From: Oscillospiraceae bacterium
GTDB taxonomy: Bacteria; Bacillota; Clostridia; Oscillospirales; Oscillospiraceae
DNA: 64,000 nt
Reading direction: 5' to 3'
Assembly (NCBI GenBank): GCA_902798545.1
Contig: CADBWQ010000010.1
Coordinates: 62,001-126,000 of the forward strand
A model generated the notes under the pieces. The model was not told the origin of the DNA and did not search any database. It saw only the letters and a list, made by a program, of their open reading frames with translations. The position numbers and the translations under genes are program-made. Positions 1 to 9,070 of the stretch are shown here, in pieces. The stretch's first letter is position 1. Each line of letters opens with the position of its first letter.

Positions 1-1
1 T

Positions 2-1603
2 ACCGAGCGTTATGACAAAATGACAGTCGGCGAGGCTCGGGCTTCCATGTTTGAGGATATCTCTAAGGATATCAATGACAGTCAGCCCGCAAATCTGGTT
101 CGAAAGACGGATATGCAAAAGGCCATTGAGCATGCAACAGATATGATCAATGGAAGTCTCGGCGGTCATGTTGTGTTAACTACCAACGCAAACGGCGAAC
201 CCGAAGAAATCCTAATCATGGATACCGATGATATTGCCACCGCGGTGAATGTCCTCCGGATTAACCAGAACGGCATCGGTTTCAGCAGCCACGGGTATCA
301 GGGACCGTTTGAGACAGCGTGGACTCTGGACGGCCATTTTGTCGCCGACTTCATCACGGCAGGATATCTGTCAGCCACACGGATCAAAGGTGGATTTCTC
401 AGCCTCGGTGGTGCAGATAACGGAAACGGGGTTATGCATGTCTATGACGCTTCTGGGAATTTAATCGGTGTACTTGATAACCTCAAGTTCCAATATAATG
501 GAACTAAGCATATGGTTCAGAATTCGTATAGTGACCTTATCTGGACTGGAAACTGGGGTGTTGGAACCGGCACTGACAGGGACGCTCCATACTACCTTGA
601 GACGCCAGAAACGGATTCTTTTTCTGAGCCGTACAATCCGACCAGAAGGCCAAACAAAAACTGGTATAAACGCAGAATTGAATTGGACTCTGGAGGTCTT
701 AAGCTTTTCAGAGTTCAGACACACAGCAGCGATGACGGAGAGCTCGGAAGCCCTATTGTCAAACGCCTTGGCGGCATCCAAGCTGGCGGGTGTGCGGCGC
801 ACTTCTATACCGATAGTGGGTACCGTCTGCAATTCACGGCAAACGCAGCCGGCGTTGTAATGACATTGGGAGAAACAGTCCCAATGAACACGCGAAGTTG
901 GCTGATAAACACTTCTGGTAATAACTGCATTTTTACAAAGGCCGGAGAGATAACTCTATACAACACCCCTGTTGTGTTCACTAATGGTGTTGCCGGAACT
1001 GAATGCATAGAGATTTGGGGTGCTCAGCTCGGTCTCAACATAGGTATGAATCAAAATGCTTCCGCCGTTCAATTCAAAGAGAATGCCGGTCGAACCGCTA
1101 TGCTCGTAATAAACGAAATCTCAGCAGATAGCATATGGGCTGATTCTCAGCTGTATTGTTATGGTCAAAAGAACCGAGTTATTCGATCTGTTGATTTTGG
1201 CAACCGGCTCATGTATAGCTACGAAACCCCGTCTCCGATGTTTGGCGATATCGGAGATGGCATTATTGGAGATGATGGATATGCTTATATTTCGGTTGAC
1301 CCGATCTTCGCAGCTACTGTCGACCTGCAATCCGAGTATTATGTTTTCCTTCAAAAATACGGGAATGGCGATTGCTGGGTGAACGAGACTACTCCGGGCT
1401 ATTTTGTTGTTTGTGGAACTCCTGGGCTAAAGTTTGCATGGGAGATCAAAGCGAAGCAATTTGACCACGCAAATGCTCGGCTTGATCAAAAGTACAGAAA
1501 TGAGAACAATGACGATCCATTTCTCGATCGTTATATCGACTATGATTTGGCCGCTGCCGAATACATCAAACAACTTGAAGAAGAAAGGATGCGTACAGAA
1601 TGA
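2..1603 (+). CDS. Phage tail protein / minor structural protein, C-terminal part (5' end cut by window)
   Basis: The frame is open back to base 2, so the gene begins outside the window. At least 533 residues are visible. The first 130 residues (SxDI..A..INGSLGGHVV, DTDD, NQNGIGFSSxGYxGPF, TAGYLSATRIKGG) match the segment found late in prophage endopeptidase-tail / minor structural proteins of Firmicutes phages. The rest is beta-rich and has no family I recognise. It sits directly before small tail genes and the fibre, and its stop overlaps the next start by 4 bp (ATGA). The protein probably forms the distal tail/baseplate. Family assignment is by pattern and position only. Confidence 0.65.
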   Translation, partial: TERYDKMTVGEARASMFEDISKDINDSQPANLVRKTDMQKAIEHATDMINGSLGGHVVLTTNANGEPEEILIMDTDDIATAVNVLRINQNGIGFSSHGYQGPFETAWTLDGHFVADFITAGYLSATRIKGGFLSLGGADNGNGVMHVYDASGNLIGVLDNLKFQYNGTKHMVQNSYSDLIWTGNWGVGTGTDRDAPYYLETPETDSFSEPYNPTRRPNKNWYKRRIELDSGGLKLFRVQTHSSDDGELGSPIVKRLGGIQAGGCAAHFYTDSGYRLQFTANAAGVVMTLGETVPMNTRSWLINTSGNNCIFTKAGEITLYNTPVVFTNGVAGTECIEIWGAQLGLNIGMNQNASAVQFKENAGRTAMLVINEISADSIWADSQLYCYGQKNRVIRSVDFGNRLMYSYETPSPMFGDIGDGIIGDDGYAYISVDPIFAATVDLQSEYYVFLQKYGNGDCWVNETTPGYFVVCGTPGLKFAWEIKAKQFDHANARLDQKYRNENNDDPFLDRYIDYDLAAAEYIKQLEEERMRTE

Positions 1604-1806
1604 ATATCGCAACAAGTGTAACCGTGTTTCAGGATGCCGTTGGCATGAGGCTGTCTGTCACCTACTCTGAGGTTGACGATCAGACCGGCAAGATCATTGC
1701 AGACAACAAGCGTGTAAACCGAGTCGTGACAGATGCCTCGGCCAAAGCAATCTGCACACAGCTTCTTGAGTATGCACAAAGCTTTGTGGATACTCAGGCG
1801 GAGTAA
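1600..1806 (+). CDS. Small conserved-type phage tail-region protein, function unknown
   Basis: A 68-residue protein that starts within the stop of the tail gene (ATGA overlap), which indicates translational coupling. The ribosome site (gaagaaagga) lies inside the upstream gene. It is a short beta-strand-rich sequence (SVTVFQDAVGMRLSVTYSEVD) followed by a C-terminal helix. No Cys, no membrane segment and no recognised domain. The next protein (1813-2040) has the same layout: a VxxSYTYxVxDxxTG-like strand pair then a helix. The two may be diverged paralogues or a tail-tip pair. Confidence 0.6.
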   Translation: MNIATSVTVFQDAVGMRLSVTYSEVDDQTGKIIADNKRVNRVVTDASAKAICTQLLEYAQSFVDTQAE

Positions 1807-1812
1807 TCAGGC

Positions 1813-2040
1813 ATGATCAGATGCAACGAGTTTTCGGTGCATTCGAATCACGGTCAGACGGTGATCTCATACACCTACGATGTGCTGGATCCAGAAACTG
1901 GAGAAGCCATTTCCCTGGGTAAGGCACAGACTATGATTCCAATGGACGAGGACGTGACCAACAGCATCGAAACGATACGCCGGTTCCTAATTGAGAACGG
2001 CGACATCACAGAAGAATCCCTAAAGCCCAGGAGGTACTAA
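1813..2040 (+). CDS. Small phage tail-region protein, function unknown
   Basis: A 75-residue protein 6 bp after the previous stop. It has a strand-turn-strand N-terminus ending in DPETGEAIS, then an acidic helix (DEDVTNSIETIRRFLIENGD). The layout resembles the preceding 68-aa product. No catalytic motif, membrane segment or Cys is present. The position between the tail protein and the fibre suggests a baseplate accessory protein, but that is inference. The 37 bp before the fibre gene contain its ribosome site (agagaggaga). Confidence 0.6.
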   Translation: MIRCNEFSVHSNHGQTVISYTYDVLDPETGEAISLGKAQTMIPMDEDVTNSIETIRRFLIENGDITEESLKPRRY

Positions 2041-2077
2041 CTTCCTGGGCTAATCTTTCCAGAGAGGAGACAGGCCA

Positions 2078-5000
2078 ATGGCAACGATTACGCATGAGAT
2101 CACGCTCGAAATTGGCAGCAGCAGTCTTCCGTTCTACAAGTACATGAAAGAGGGCGACGGCGGTTCGATCTACTTCAAGATCACGCTCATGGCCAACGGC
2201 GTGAAGTTCACTCCGGCCAGTGGTGATACCGCACTCATCCGTGTACTGAAAGCAGACGGAAACAGTTGCTTGAATCCGGCGACGATCAACAATGACGGCA
2301 CAATCACTGCCCTCATCACCCAGCAGATGACCGCGGCACCCGGTACCGCAAAGGCAGATATTGTTATTCAGTCCTCCAACGGCTCGACAATATCCACCGC
2401 GACATTCTTCCTTGACATAGACTTTGCCCCGGTGGGGGAAAGCATTGAGAGCACAAGCGAGGTCCTGTTCCTGATTGACATGGTCAATCGTGGCGAATAC
2501 ATTCTTGGCAAATATGATTCCGCGATCGGCGAAATCACTGAGGCGAAGAATCAGGCCCTTGATGATGCTGCGGTCGAACTCACAGAGATGGTCGAGGCCG
2601 CAAAAAAGGACATTGGAGATGAAGGCGAGGCTGCTGCAGAAGCCATCAGTGATCTTAAAGATGAAGCGCTGAAAGATCTCAGAACCAAATCTGCAGACAC
2701 GCTGCAAGAATTCACTGACGCCAAAGATGAGGCTATCGCGGTCATCAACAGAAAGGCCACTCAGGTTCAGCAGATTGCGACCGAAGCCGACGCGGTGGCA
2801 GCACAGGCCCTCGAAAAGGCTACTTCAGCAGAAAACGAGACTGCAGAATTCTCCGCTCATGTTGAAGAGGTCGAAGGTAACATCGAAACCTTGATCCTGC
2901 AGATGGCCGACCGCATTAATGGCGGCTATGTGGAAAACGGCGTGGGTTACTTCACCGCAGATGGGCGTGTCATCTTTGAGATGACCGGCATGGGCAGTGG
3001 CGGTTCCGGAGGCGGCGACAGCGGCAGCAACTCCGAAATCAAGATGACCAACACGACCGGGTGGATGTCCAACACGATCGCGGACGGCGACCACTGCAAT
3101 GTCAGTTTCACCTGGTCTTCGATTGAAGATGAGATGCCGACTGGCAACGGCGTTCTGACCATCTCCATCAACGACATGGCCAGAGCCTCCTTTGAAGTGC
3201 CTCAGGGAGAGAACACCATTGATGTCTCCCCGTATCTCAAAGTCGGCACCAACAAGGTCGATCTTGCAGTATCGGATATCTACGGCAAAAGCCGCAACAT
3301 CCGTGTAATGGTAACATCGGTCGCGCTCCTGATTGAATCGAGCTTCGATGCGTCCGCTGCGCACACCGGCGTTATCTCCTTCCCCTACATTCCGACCGGC
3401 AACGTGCGGAAGACGGTGTATTTCATCATGGACGGAAGTCAGATTGGAACGCAGGAAACCTCTGTATCCGGGAAGCAGCAGTCCTTCACCATTCCGGCCC
3501 AGAGCCACGGAGCACACACATTCCGTGTGTACTTTGAGGCGGAGATCAACGGTCAGACCGTCCGCTCGAACGAGCTTTACTATGAGATCATCTGTATCGA
3601 TCCGCTGAGCGAGGATGTCATCATTGTATCTGACTACAATGCGACTACGGCAAAGCAGTATGAGACGCTCCTGATCCCGTACACGATCTATGATCCTCTG
3701 AATCTGGAAACCGCAGTCTCCATCTCTGTCAACGGGGAAGTCGTGACCACTCTGACGGCAGACCGAACCACGCAGACCTTCAGCTATCGCGTGGACACTC
3801 CGGGCTCCTACACCATCGTGATCAGCTGCGGCGGTGCCAGAAAGACCTTCTCTCTCACGGCCTCCGAATCCGAGATTCATCCGGAGGCTGTGACCGACAG
3901 ACTGACTCTGTATCTATCCGCTGCCGGTCGTTCCAACAGCGAGGACAATCCCGGTGTCTGGGAATACGGTGAAGGCCAAAGCAAGATTGCAGCAGTCTTT
4001 TCTGGCTTCAACTGGACTCGCAACGGCTGGGTCCTGGACGACAGCGGTCAGACCTGTCTTCGCGTCATGGGCGGCGCCACCGTACAGATCCCCGCCCAGA
4101 TCTTCGCATCGGATTTTGTCAACAACGGCAAGACGGTCGAGATCGAATTCGCCGCGCACGATGTCATGGACTACGATGCCACTATCATCTCCTGCATGAG
4201 TGGAGGAAGAGGATTTGAGATCAAGGCTGACAACGCCTCATTCAAATCCACCAGAGGAGATATCGGCTGCAGATTCGCCGCCGAAACTCACATGCGCCTC
4301 ACCTATTCCGTCCACAGCAGAAGCGACTACCGTCTGATGTATCTGTATATTGACGGCGAGTACCAGGGCATCAAACAGTACTCCAATTCCGGTTCTTTCG
4401 CTCAGGTCGACCCGGTTGGTATCACCATTGGATCAGAAGGATGCGCAGTAGATATCTATTCCATCCGGATCTATGACCGGTACCTCAACGACGATGAGGT
4501 TCTCGGGAACTTCATTGCGGATCGTCAGGACGTGGCAGAAATGCTCAGCCTGTATCGCTCTAACGACATCAAGGACGCCAACGGGAACATTGTGATCAGC
4601 AAGCTCCCCGCTTCTCTCCCCTACGGTATTTTTGAAGGGCCGGAGTCCCCGCAGTACAAAGGCGATAAGAAGACTGTCATATTCGACTACTTTGAGCCGC
4701 TCAATGCTGCGCGTCGGCTGCATGCTGATGGTGTATCGATCAATGTTCAGGGCACATCCTCCCAGTATTATGCTGTGAAGAACTTCAAGTTCAAGATGCC
4801 GGACGGCTGCACAGTCAACGGAAGGCTGGTTGCAGGTTTCGTGATCCGCGACGGCGAGATCATGGTCAATGAGTTCACCCTGAAAGCGGACGTAGCTTCT
4901 TCCGAATCTGCCAACAACGACATTCTGGAAAAGCTGTATAACGATCTGTCAAAACAGCTCGGGATCCTCACGCCGCCACAGAAAGTAAACAGTGCGGTGC

Positions 5001-8000
5001 GTGTCGGTATCGACGGGTTTCCGTTCGTCCTGTTCTGGAACTACGGGGATGGGCCTGAATTTGTTGGAAAGTACAACTTCAACAATGACAAGGGTACATT
5101 CGACACTTTCGGATTCCAGGAGGGTGACGAGGCATGGGACGTGCGAAGCAACACCTCCCAGCTGTCGAAGTTCCATACCGCAACGCTGAACTCCGACTGG
5201 TATACTGAAGACTATGAGTCCATCTTCCCGGAAGACTACTCCGATTCCTCAAAGCTTCTGCCGATGACGGAATTCATCTACTCCACCTGGCAGGATAATG
5301 CGACAGGCGCAACTCTCGATACCCCCGTCACCTATGACGGCGTAGAGTACACAACGGATTCTGCAGCGTACAGACTTGCCAAGTTCAAGGCTGAATACGG
5401 CAACTGGTATGACTTGAACAATGCTGCATTCTACTATGTATTCACGCTGGTTCTACTGATGGTCGACTCCCGTCAAAAGAACGAGCACCTGGCTTACTGG
5501 GCGTCTATACAGAAATGGTGGGAGCTGATCTGGGACTGCGATACTGCACTCGGTAACGACAACCGCGGCCACCTGACCTTCGAATACTGGATGGAAGACA
5601 CTGATGTTGTCGCAAGCACAGGTGAAAACGTCTACAACGGTGCGGACAATGTGAAATGGGTGAACTTCCGACAGGCGTTCTGGGCCGAGGCCAAGGAAAT
5701 GTATCAGCGTATGCGGTCGTCCGGGATCTTCAGCGCGGACTATCTCAAGACCGTCTTCCACGAATGGCAGTCGGCGTGGCCGAAAGCTGTCTGGAATGAA
5801 GACGGAGACTTCAAATACGTTACGACCGTGCGCTCGGACAACGACACCCAGTACCTTGACATGGCCTACGGCTCCAAGGGCTGGCAGCGTGACGAATTTC
5901 TGGACTGGCGCTTCCCCTACTGCGATTCCATGTTCGATGTAGGTGATGCGCTGCTGTCCATTATGTTCAGACCGTACTACAATGTCACGGAAGAGCAGCG
6001 TGCAGCCGGCGCCGTAGACCTCACGATTGACGTCTACAAATATTCCTATGTGACTGTCGTATTCGACTCTACCAAAGTTTCGCAGCGCGTCATCAACACC
6101 AATTCATGCGTGATCCACAACCCTCTGTCCTTTGCCAGCGATGCTGTCTGCGGTATCCATAACGGAAAGATGATCAAGGACGTTCACGGCCTTGAAAACC
6201 TCTACGTCGGATTCTGGGACAGCTCCAATGCCCCGAACCTGCAGGCGATCCGTCTTGGCAGCAATGCGGAAGGATATGAGAATCTCACCACGAAGACTGT
6301 CTCCGTAGGAGCAAACAAAAAGCTCAGGGAGGTCGATCTTCGCAACTGCGTGAACTTTGGCACCGACGATCAGAAGACCTTGGATCTCAGCCATTGTGAG
6401 AACATCCAGAAGGTTTATCTGGACGGCACATCCGCAATGGGCGTTGAGCTGCCGAACGGCGGTATTCTCGAAGAGCTTCATCTTCCTGCAACCACAACCA
6501 GCATCGTTCTCCGGAACCATCCGAATCTGACTGCTGCCAAATTCGTCATTGCCTCCTATGCAAACATCGACCAGCTCTGGCTTGAAAACATGACCGGGCT
6601 CGATTCACTGGCCATGCTCCGGAGCATTCCCGCGTCTACGGCAATCCGCATCACCGGTTTTCACTGGGAGTGCACGAACGCAACGGAGATTGAGGGGATC
6701 TACACACTGCTCGATACCATGCGCGGCATTTCCATTAACGGTCAGGGTGAAGGTGAGGAAGTCGATGTCGCACAGGTAAGCGGCACCATCCATACCAGCT
6801 CATTGAGGGGTGACCAGATTGCCGCATGGAAAGCACGCTATCCTTCTATCACAGTAACCGCAGATCATGTTGAAAGCACACTGACCTGCAAGAGCTATGA
6901 CGGTTCGAGCACAGTCAAAACCATCACCTGCATTGACGGCGTTCCGCAGGAAAGCCTGCCGTCCCCGAGCAGATCCAGCACGGCTCAGTACAGCTACACA
7001 TTCATCGGCTGGAACACCAAGACGGATCAGGAGACCGCAGATCCAGACTGCATTACCAACGTTCAGGCAGACCGCACCGTCTATGCCGCATACAGCAAAA
7101 CCGTCCGGACATACACCGTCACGTGGAGGAACAGCGACGGCACTGTGCTTGAGACTGACGCCAACCTTCCTTATGGAACAAGACCGACCTACAACGGCGC
7201 AACTCCTCAGAACCCAACTTCCGGAGGCGGTGCGTTCCAAGGCTGGACTCCCGCAATCTCCAATGTTACCGGCAACATCACATATACGGCATCCTATGTC
7301 GTGCTGTACACAGTTCGGTTCTTCAATGGAACAACACTGTTGCAGACTGTTCAGGTGACTTCTGGAGGGACAGCAACATACACCGGCGATACTCCTGTCG
7401 ATCCTGACGGTGGCACGTTCAAGGGATGGAACCCATCACCCACGAACGTCACTGCAAACCGAGACTGCTATGCTCAGTTTAGCAATGTAGAGGTTCCGAC
7501 CGCTGTGACCGCAGATGGTGCTTACGGTGTTGAATGGGATTATAGTCAGACGGCAACCACACTCACGAGAAAAGGCCTTGCTGCCAGCTTCAGTAATCCT
7601 GCTCCGGCGACAGCTCTTGCTGGTTCTGGATCCAGCCCATTCGACAATATTGCTCCGTGGAAGGATATGAAGCGGTACAACATCATCAGCGGTGAGGTTT
7701 CCTACTCGCAGGATGATGCCGGATTCAGTGAGACGGACTATGATACCGTTGTATTTATTCCGGTGTTCTACTACACCGCATACAAAGACACCGCAAACAG
7801 CAAATGGCTATGGGCTATCTCCCCGACAGCGAAAGAAGGCTATGTAAAGCATCCTGGGTCCGGCCGGTACATCGGGCGTTTCCATACCATTGGTGATTCC
7901 ACCGCGGTATTCTCCAAGAGCGGCGTCGCACCTCTGGTAAACACATCAAGGCCGAACTTCCGCACCTACAGTCACAATAAGGGTGAAAAGTGGTGGATGT

Positions 8001-8569
8001 TGGATCTGGCCACATGGTCAGCACTGCAGATGCTGTATCTGGTAGAATTCGCAGACTTCCACAGCCAGAGCACTCTTGGCACAGGTCACAATACGGGATC
8101 GGCTGGCACCACAGGCGGCACAACCGGAGCGGCATATCATACCCTCAAGATTTCTTCTGGTGACAACATGTACCGCTGGGTGGAGAATCCGTTCAGCCAG
8201 GTCCGTGACTGGGTTGACGGTGCATACTTCTCATCGAGAAAGGTTTACACGGGTACGATCAACTCCACATTCGCAGATTCCACAAGCAGTCTTGATAACA
8301 CCGGTCTCACTCTACCGAGTTCTGCCTATATCACTGGATTTGGCTACAGTGAGACTTGCCCGTATGCCTTTATTCCTGATGCTGCATCTGGCGGTAGCGC
8401 ATCGACCTATGTTCCGGACTATGTCTACTCGGGCACCAGCTACCGTGCGCTCTATGTCGGTGGCAGCTATGGCGCGTACGATAATTATGGCTTCTTCTAC
8501 TTCGACGGCAGCGACTACGCCACGTACACCAGCGACGGCCTGGGCTCCCGCCTCCTTTACATCCCCTGA
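2078..8569 (+). CDS. Giant receptor-binding tail fibre with C-type-lectin-like variable C-terminus (DGR target)
   Basis: 2163 residues. Order by eye: BppU-type N-terminal domain (1-110), Ala/Glu-rich coiled coil (about 130-275), Gly/Ser linker (305-319), Ig-like strands (320-600), LamG/concanavalin-like region (605-808), a CotH-kinase-like stretch (about 870-1220, with KNFKFKM, VDSRQKNEH and WDCDTALG), leucine-rich-like repeats (1370-1520), three InlB B-repeat-like units (1600-1805), and a formylglycine-enzyme/C-type-lectin-like domain (1810-2163) ending GSRLLYIP. The last 46 residues or so are the DGR variable repeat. The start follows agagaggagacaggcca. Role: adhesion to changing bacterial surface receptors. 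Internal domain boundaries are estimates. The BppU, InlB and lectin-fold calls are the firmest, the CotH call is tentative. Confidence 0.9.
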   Translation: MATITHEITLEIGSSSLPFYKYMKEGDGGSIYFKITLMANGVKFTPASGDTALIRVLKADGNSCLNPATINNDGTITALITQQMTAAPGTAKADIVIQSSNGSTISTATFFLDIDFAPVGESIESTSEVLFLIDMVNRGEYILGKYDSAIGEITEAKNQALDDAAVELTEMVEAAKKDIGDEGEAAAEAISDLKDEALKDLRTKSADTLQEFTDAKDEAIAVINRKATQVQQIATEADAVAAQALEKATSAENETAEFSAHVEEVEGNIETLILQMADRINGGYVENGVGYFTADGRVIFEMTGMGSGGSGGGDSGSNSEIKMTNTTGWMSNTIADGDHCNVSFTWSSIEDEMPTGNGVLTISINDMARASFEVPQGENTIDVSPYLKVGTNKVDLAVSDIYGKSRNIRVMVTSVALLIESSFDASAAHTGVISFPYIPTGNVRKTVYFIMDGSQIGTQETSVSGKQQSFTIPAQSHGAHTFRVYFEAEINGQTVRSNELYYEIICIDPLSEDVIIVSDYNATTAKQYETLLIPYTIYDPLNLETAVSISVNGEVVTTLTADRTTQTFSYRVDTPGSYTIVISCGGARKTFSLTASESEIHPEAVTDRLTLYLSAAGRSNSEDNPGVWEYGEGQSKIAAVFSGFNWTRNGWVLDDSGQTCLRVMGGATVQIPAQIFASDFVNNGKTVEIEFAAHDVMDYDATIISCMSGGRGFEIKADNASFKSTRGDIGCRFAAETHMRLTYSVHSRSDYRLMYLYIDGEYQGIKQYSNSGSFAQVDPVGITIGSEGCAVDIYSIRIYDRYLNDDEVLGNFIADRQDVAEMLSLYRSNDIKDANGNIVISKLPASLPYGIFEGPESPQYKGDKKTVIFDYFEPLNAARRLHADGVSINVQGTSSQYYAVKNFKFKMPDGCTVNGRLVAGFVIRDGEIMVNEFTLKADVASSESANNDILEKLYNDLSKQLGILTPPQKVNSAVRVGIDGFPFVLFWNYGDGPEFVGKYNFNNDKGTFDTFGFQEGDEAWDVRSNTSQLSKFHTATLNSDWYTEDYESIFPEDYSDSSKLLPMTEFIYSTWQDNATGATLDTPVTYDGVEYTTDSAAYRLAKFKAEYGNWYDLNNAAFYYVFTLVLLMVDSRQKNEHLAYWASIQKWWELIWDCDTALGNDNRGHLTFEYWMEDTDVVASTGENVYNGADNVKWVNFRQAFWAEAKEMYQRMRSSGIFSADYLKTVFHEWQSAWPKAVWNEDGDFKYVTTVRSDNDTQYLDMAYGSKGWQRDEFLDWRFPYCDSMFDVGDALLSIMFRPYYNVTEEQRAAGAVDLTIDVYKYSYVTVVFDSTKVSQRVINTNSCVIHNPLSFASDAVCGIHNGKMIKDVHGLENLYVGFWDSSNAPNLQAIRLGSNAEGYENLTTKTVSVGANKKLREVDLRNCVNFGTDDQKTLDLSHCENIQKVYLDGTSAMGVELPNGGILEELHLPATTTSIVLRNHPNLTAAKFVIASYANIDQLWLENMTGLDSLAMLRSIPASTAIRITGFHWECTNATEIEGIYTLLDTMRGISINGQGEGEEVDVAQVSGTIHTSSLRGDQIAAWKARYPSITVTADHVESTLTCKSYDGSSTVKTITCIDGVPQESLPSPSRSSTAQYSYTFIGWNTKTDQETADPDCITNVQADRTVYAAYSKTVRTYTVTWRNSDGTVLETDANLPYGTRPTYNGATPQNPTSGGGAFQGWTPAISNVTGNITYTASYVVLYTVRFFNGTTLLQTVQVTSGGTATYTGDTPVDPDGGTFKGWNPSPTNVTANRDCYAQFSNVEVPTAVTADGAYGVEWDYSQTATTLTRKGLAASFSNPAPATALAGSGSSPFDNIAPWKDMKRYNIISGEVSYSQDDAGFSETDYDTVVFIPVFYYTAYKDTANSKWLWAISPTAKEGYVKHPGSGRYIGRFHTIGDSTAVFSKSGVAPLVNTSRPNFRTYSHNKGEKWWMLDLATWSALQMLYLVEFADFHSQSTLGTGHNTGSAGTTGGTTGAAYHTLKISSGDNMYRWVENPFSQVRDWVDGAYFSSRKVYTGTINSTFADSTSSLDNTGLTLPSSAYITGFGYSETCPYAFIPDAASGGSASTYVPDYVYSGTSYRALYVGGSYGAYDNYGFFYFDGSDYATYTSDGLGSRLLYIP
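8419..8557 (+). repeat. DGR variable repeat (VR)
   Basis: This 139-bp stretch at the 3' end of the fibre gene aligns without gaps to 8811-8949. I count 18 differences, and every one falls on an adenine of the template copy (A to T or A to G). No C, G or T of the template is changed. Fourteen of 15 AAY codons of the template are altered here (to Tyr, Ser, Gly or Asp), and one CAC became CTC. This is the signature of adenine-specific mutagenic retrohoming. The 14 nt at 8539-8552 (cctgggctcccgcc), shared with the template, form the putative 3' initiation-of-homing sequence. Confidence 0.97.
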
Positions 8570-8576
8570 CGGGGGT

Positions 8577-8596
8577 CCGGGGGTCGCAACCCCCGG
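8577..8596 (+). other. DGR target-site hairpin downstream of VR
   Basis: A perfect 8-bp inverted repeat (ccgggggt / acccccgg) with a CGCA tetraloop begins 7 nt after the fibre stop codon. In the Bordetella phage DGR, a hairpin of 7-10 bp with a 4-nt loop just after the initiation site stimulates retrohoming. The position and geometry match. It lacks a T-run, so it is not a terminator. A separate terminator follows at 8650. Confidence 0.75.
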
Positions 8597-8649
8597 AGGT
8601 AAGATCAACACAAGAATGGTTCCGTCCTGCACCCAGCTTCCTACGGGGT

Positions 8650-8673
8650 GTGGGGCGGAGCCCCACGTTTTTA
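8650..8673 (+). terminator. Rho-independent terminator of the tail operon
   Basis: A stem gtggggc / gccccac with a 3-nt loop is followed by gttttta. It lies 80 bp after the fibre stop and before the DGR template, so tail transcription and the template/RT transcript may be separable. Confidence 0.7.
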
Positions 8674-8810
8674 TAAAATTTGAGACCTGTACAAAATACG
8701 TACAGAAAGAACTTTATACGGTCATCCAGTCCAATTCGCTGACAGCAGCCTGATCCTATGATATTATCCCGGGCCGGGATTGCCTGCGCAGTGCGGGCCC
8801 TCTGAGCTCA

Positions 8811-8949
8811 CTATGTCAACTCGAACACCAGCAACCGTGCGCTCAATGTCGGTGGCAACTATAACGCGAACGATAATTATGGCTTCTTCTACTTCAACGG
8901 CAACAACAACGCCACGAACACCAACGACAACCTGGGCTCCCGCCACCTT
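8811..8949 (+). repeat. DGR template repeat (TR)
   Basis: The non-coding partner of the variable repeat at 8419-8557, about 250 bp downstream of it and 120 bp upstream of the reverse transcriptase. It has 41 adenines in 139 nt, concentrated in 15 AAY codons of the virtual reading frame. That design lets A-mutagenesis reach many residues but never create a stop. Identity to VR is complete except at adenines and stops abruptly at both ends (ctatgtc on the left, cctt on the right). Confidence 0.96.
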
Positions 8950-9070
8950 GTTATTTTGAAGTTCCCCTTGCGCAGACAAGTCCATGCCCCTTGGCAAAAA
9001 TATTGCCGTTAGGACGGTGCTTAGTAGGTCTTTTCTCGAAATGTGCCGAGGCAAACAAGGAGATGGGATT
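8811..9070 (+). ncRNA. Predicted DGR template RNA (TR plus spacer up to the RT start)
   Basis: In studied DGRs the template RNA extends from TR into the spacer before the RT gene, and the spacer helps prime cDNA synthesis. Here 121 nt (8950-9070) separate TR from the RT start and hold no convincing gene. RNA ends and the promoter are not visible to me. This call rests on analogy with the Bordetella phage system. Confidence 0.45.

Noticed and set aside
8764..9054. - strand ORF across the DGR template repeat
   Set aside because: It mirrors the low-complexity AAY-rich template. No ribosome site, and a similar frame appears opposite the VR for the same reason.
8984..9070. Upstream ATG as RT start
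   Set aside because: No ribosome site before 8984, while ATG 9071 has aaggag at 8 nt and begins at the family-typical N-terminus.
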